From Poteriospumella lacustris (taxonomy: Eukaryota > Sar > Chrysophyceae > Chromulinales > Dinobryaceae): DNA of 64,000 nt. The DNA is taken from positions 46,535-110,534 of the forward strand of contig SMOI01000093.1 in NCBI GenBank assembly GCA_008000375.1, in the 5' to 3' direction. Shown here in pieces: positions 62,408 through 64,000 of this stretch; within the stretch, counting starts at the first letter, position 1, and each line of letters starts with the position of its first letter. The position numbers and the translations under genes are program-made. A model generated the notes under the pieces. That model saw only the letters and a program-made list of their open reading frames with translations. It made no database searches and was not told the origin of the DNA.

Positions 62408-63056
62408 GTCTGCACAACAACAGCTGCTGGCGGAGTCGACACGGAGCCGTCGTCGCTCTGTTTCGCATATATCTTACTCATATTTTACATGTCGCCATGG
62501 AACACATCGTGAGTGTCTGTACACACCCGGAATCAACTACTCGTCCTTCATTCTAAAACGTCATCTTCCCAGTGTTATCGCAGTCTGTCGCCGTATTGTA
62601 GTGAATTGCACCGCGGAGAGGCAAGGTGGTGGCTTACTGTCCTACACAGGAGGCACGCAACGCGGCACAGACGAATAGACTAAGAGTCTATTCTCTGTAC
62701 CGTGGTGCGTGTCCCCTGTCAGGCCGACAGGCGGCATGTGGGACTAACAAGGGGAAAGCCCCCTCAGCGGTAACGTGTGGAGGTCTATATAACTATATAG
62801 CCTCCACACTTACCGCGGGGGCTTCCCCTTGTATACGGCATATACCTACTCTATACCTACATACCGCTTACAGACATGGGGCAGTAGTGGTAAGGACTGG
62901 AGCCGCGATGACGACGACCCGGACCACCGGACCTTCCTTTTTTCGATGACACGTGAGTGGACAAAGAGAAAGGACTCAATCAAGGGCGTTGATTGATTGG
63001 GAACTGTGCATAATGCAAACATCAACAAGCGCTGATCGTGAGTTAAGTCGTTGCTA
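62408..63056. other. Gene-free stretch with hairpin copy 2
   Basis: Apart from the hairpin at 62748-62831 nothing was recognised. Confidence 0.5.
62748..62831. repeat. Long foldback hairpin element, copy 2
   Basis: An 84 bp imperfect palindrome with the same outer stem (CAAGGGGAA(A)GCCCCC) as copy 1. The inner stem is GCGGTAACGTGTGGAGG against CCTCCACACTTACCGC, around an A/T-rich loop. Confidence 0.85.
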
Positions 63057-63305
63057 ATGATTGTTGGGGCTGTAGTATTGGTGGCTATCTTGCTGAATGC
63101 TCAGGCATGGAATCTCGCCCCCCCCCCCCGATTGGGCACAGTGGCAGGTCCGTTGGCAAGCAAGAAAGGTGGTTTTCCAAAACAATTTCGCCCTCGCCCA
63201 CACTCGATGTCAACCGTTGATGTTGAACCAGAAAAGTATGCGTTTGAGTCCAACGTGTCGCGTTACCAACAAGCAGCGTTAGCACCACAAAGTTCATCAA
63301 ACTGA
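63057..63305 (+). CDS. Small protein with N-terminal hydrophobic segment, 82 aa
   Basis: From ATG 63057 (an in-frame TTG lies two codons earlier). MIVGAVVLVAILLNAQA resembles a signal peptide; the remainder is basic then mixed (ASKKGGFPKQFRPRPHSMST). An 11-base C run at 63119-63129 falls in the coding part, so a frame error is possible. No family recognised. Confidence 0.4.
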   Translation: MIVGAVVLVAILLNAQAWNLAPPPRLGTVAGPLASKKGGFPKQFRPRPHSMSTVDVEPEKYAFESNVSRYQQAALAPQSSSN

Positions 63306-63320
63306 AATAAAACCTTTAGC

Positions 63321-64000
63321 ATCGTGAATATACTGTACTTCCGATCGACAATGCGAACTTTGATAGATCTTTACCAGCCAAGGAGCCCCCGAGTCCCGAA
63401 TGCTTCGCGTTCGAACGACACAACAACGTCAACGCTCTCTCTGCTATAAAGATATCACCAAGTACGCTATTGCCTGACAACGTGGCCACGACGAGGTCAT
63501 CAGAGGTAACCTGTGCACAGCATGATGCTCATTGATCTAAGGAGCACAGAGTTGGGGTGGAATCAAGCATCGCCATCTTTTGACTCTGCTGCACCGGTCG
63601 CATCTGCAGCGGGTTGTTCCCCTTCGACCGCCTCGTCCTCCTCTCCCTCGTCGTCTCCCTCGTCCTCCTCCTCATCCTCTTCATCATCAACCAGTTCGCC
63701 CGCCTCTTTTCGCCGCTTCTTCTCTTCAGCAGCCAGACGCAGTTGTTCTTGTAGAGCTTCGAACTCAGCTCGCTTCCTTCGCTCCTCTGCCTCTTGCAAC
63801 GCTCTGATCTCATGAGGCAGCAGTTTCTCCGGCCAATGATACAGAGGACGAGCGTCGATGATCCAGAAGAACTCCTTGATGATAGAGATGTCGAACAGAC
63901 CAGACTCGACCGCTTTGACCCATTCGATCATGTATTTGATCTGTCGCGGAGTATCCTTCTCGATCTACACCGTGTGCAGCCATCAGTCAGCGCACCAAAG
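63321..64000. repeat. Segmental duplication, copy 2 (continues beyond the window)
   Basis: Same-orientation counterpart of 52160-52860. It covers the flank, the last exon and the start of intron 2 of the duplicated gene. Confidence 0.88.
63563..64000 (-). CDS. NTF2-like/coiled-coil acidic protein, copy 2, 5' part beyond the window
   Basis: Only the last exon (complement of 63964-63563, 133 codons plus stop) and part of the preceding intron are visible. It differs from copy 1 by a few substitutions (for example KEFFWII for KECFWII, ELVDDEED for ELADDEED) and keeps the acidic tail and the stop. The intron border is also conserved. No stop or shift is seen, so it may be functional. Confidence 0.75.

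Overview
This 64 kb window is nuclear DNA of a eukaryotic protist. Genes are split by short GT-AG introns (about 59-86 bp), start on ATG, lie on both strands without operons, and include tubulin ligase, AP-3 beta, MyTH4-FERM, Nar1 and a virilizer-like protein. A multicopy NTF2-like/SnoaL-like family with a KRRKR...DIRR..SRM motif, a WW-MyTH4-FERM protein and a Crinkler/RHS-type NTPase-nuclease together point to a stramenopile, most likely an oomycete or close relative. That placement is inference from protein character, not from a search. Base composition is mosaic: long housekeeping genes (virilizer-like, MyTH4-FERM, AP-3 beta, Nar1) are rich in G/C at third codon positions, while the intergenic and accessory parts are more A/T-rich.

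Layout. 1-11.5 kb: a partial SDR enzyme, a small unknown, a five-exon mitochondrial-type enolase-superfamily enzyme (cis-3-hydroxyproline dehydratase-like), a TrhO/rhodanese tRNA hydroxylase, an unknown organellar protein, an EHD/dynamin-like GTPase and a dual-specificity phosphatase. 12.0-16.3 kb: an inverted pair of practically identical PlsC acyltransferase genes whose identity stops exactly at the stop codon. 16.7-25.6 kb: an Mx-type dynamin, two secreted SGNH hydrolases, an alpha/beta hydrolase and a tubulin-tyrosine ligase-like protein. 26-40.3 kb: a virilizer-like m6A-complex scaffold, the WW-MyTH4-FERM protein and AP-3 beta. 40.2-45.6 kb: a partly decayed tandem array in which the last AP-3 beta exon is copied together with a downstream antisense NTF2-like gene. 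45.7-53.5 kb: an NDUFAF8-like twin-CX9C protein and Nar1 transcribed from one divergent spacer, an EndoU nuclease, a glycine-rich membrane protein, a secreted ubiquitin-like protein and an NTF2-like/coiled-coil protein. 53.5-64 kb: an accessory region with two copies of a 0.5 kb repeat, two copies of a long foldback hairpin, copied gene fragments, a header-plus-trypsin protein, a PhyH-like probable pseudoenzyme, small secreted ORFs, a Crinkler/RHS-type protein and a second, partial copy of the NTF2-like gene.

Most genes are unrelated neighbours, as expected for a eukaryote. The coherent story is genome plasticity: short exon fragments and whole genes have been copied locally several times, with sharp breakpoints at splice acceptors or stop codons. 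No CRISPR array, rRNA operon or complete transposon was recognised.
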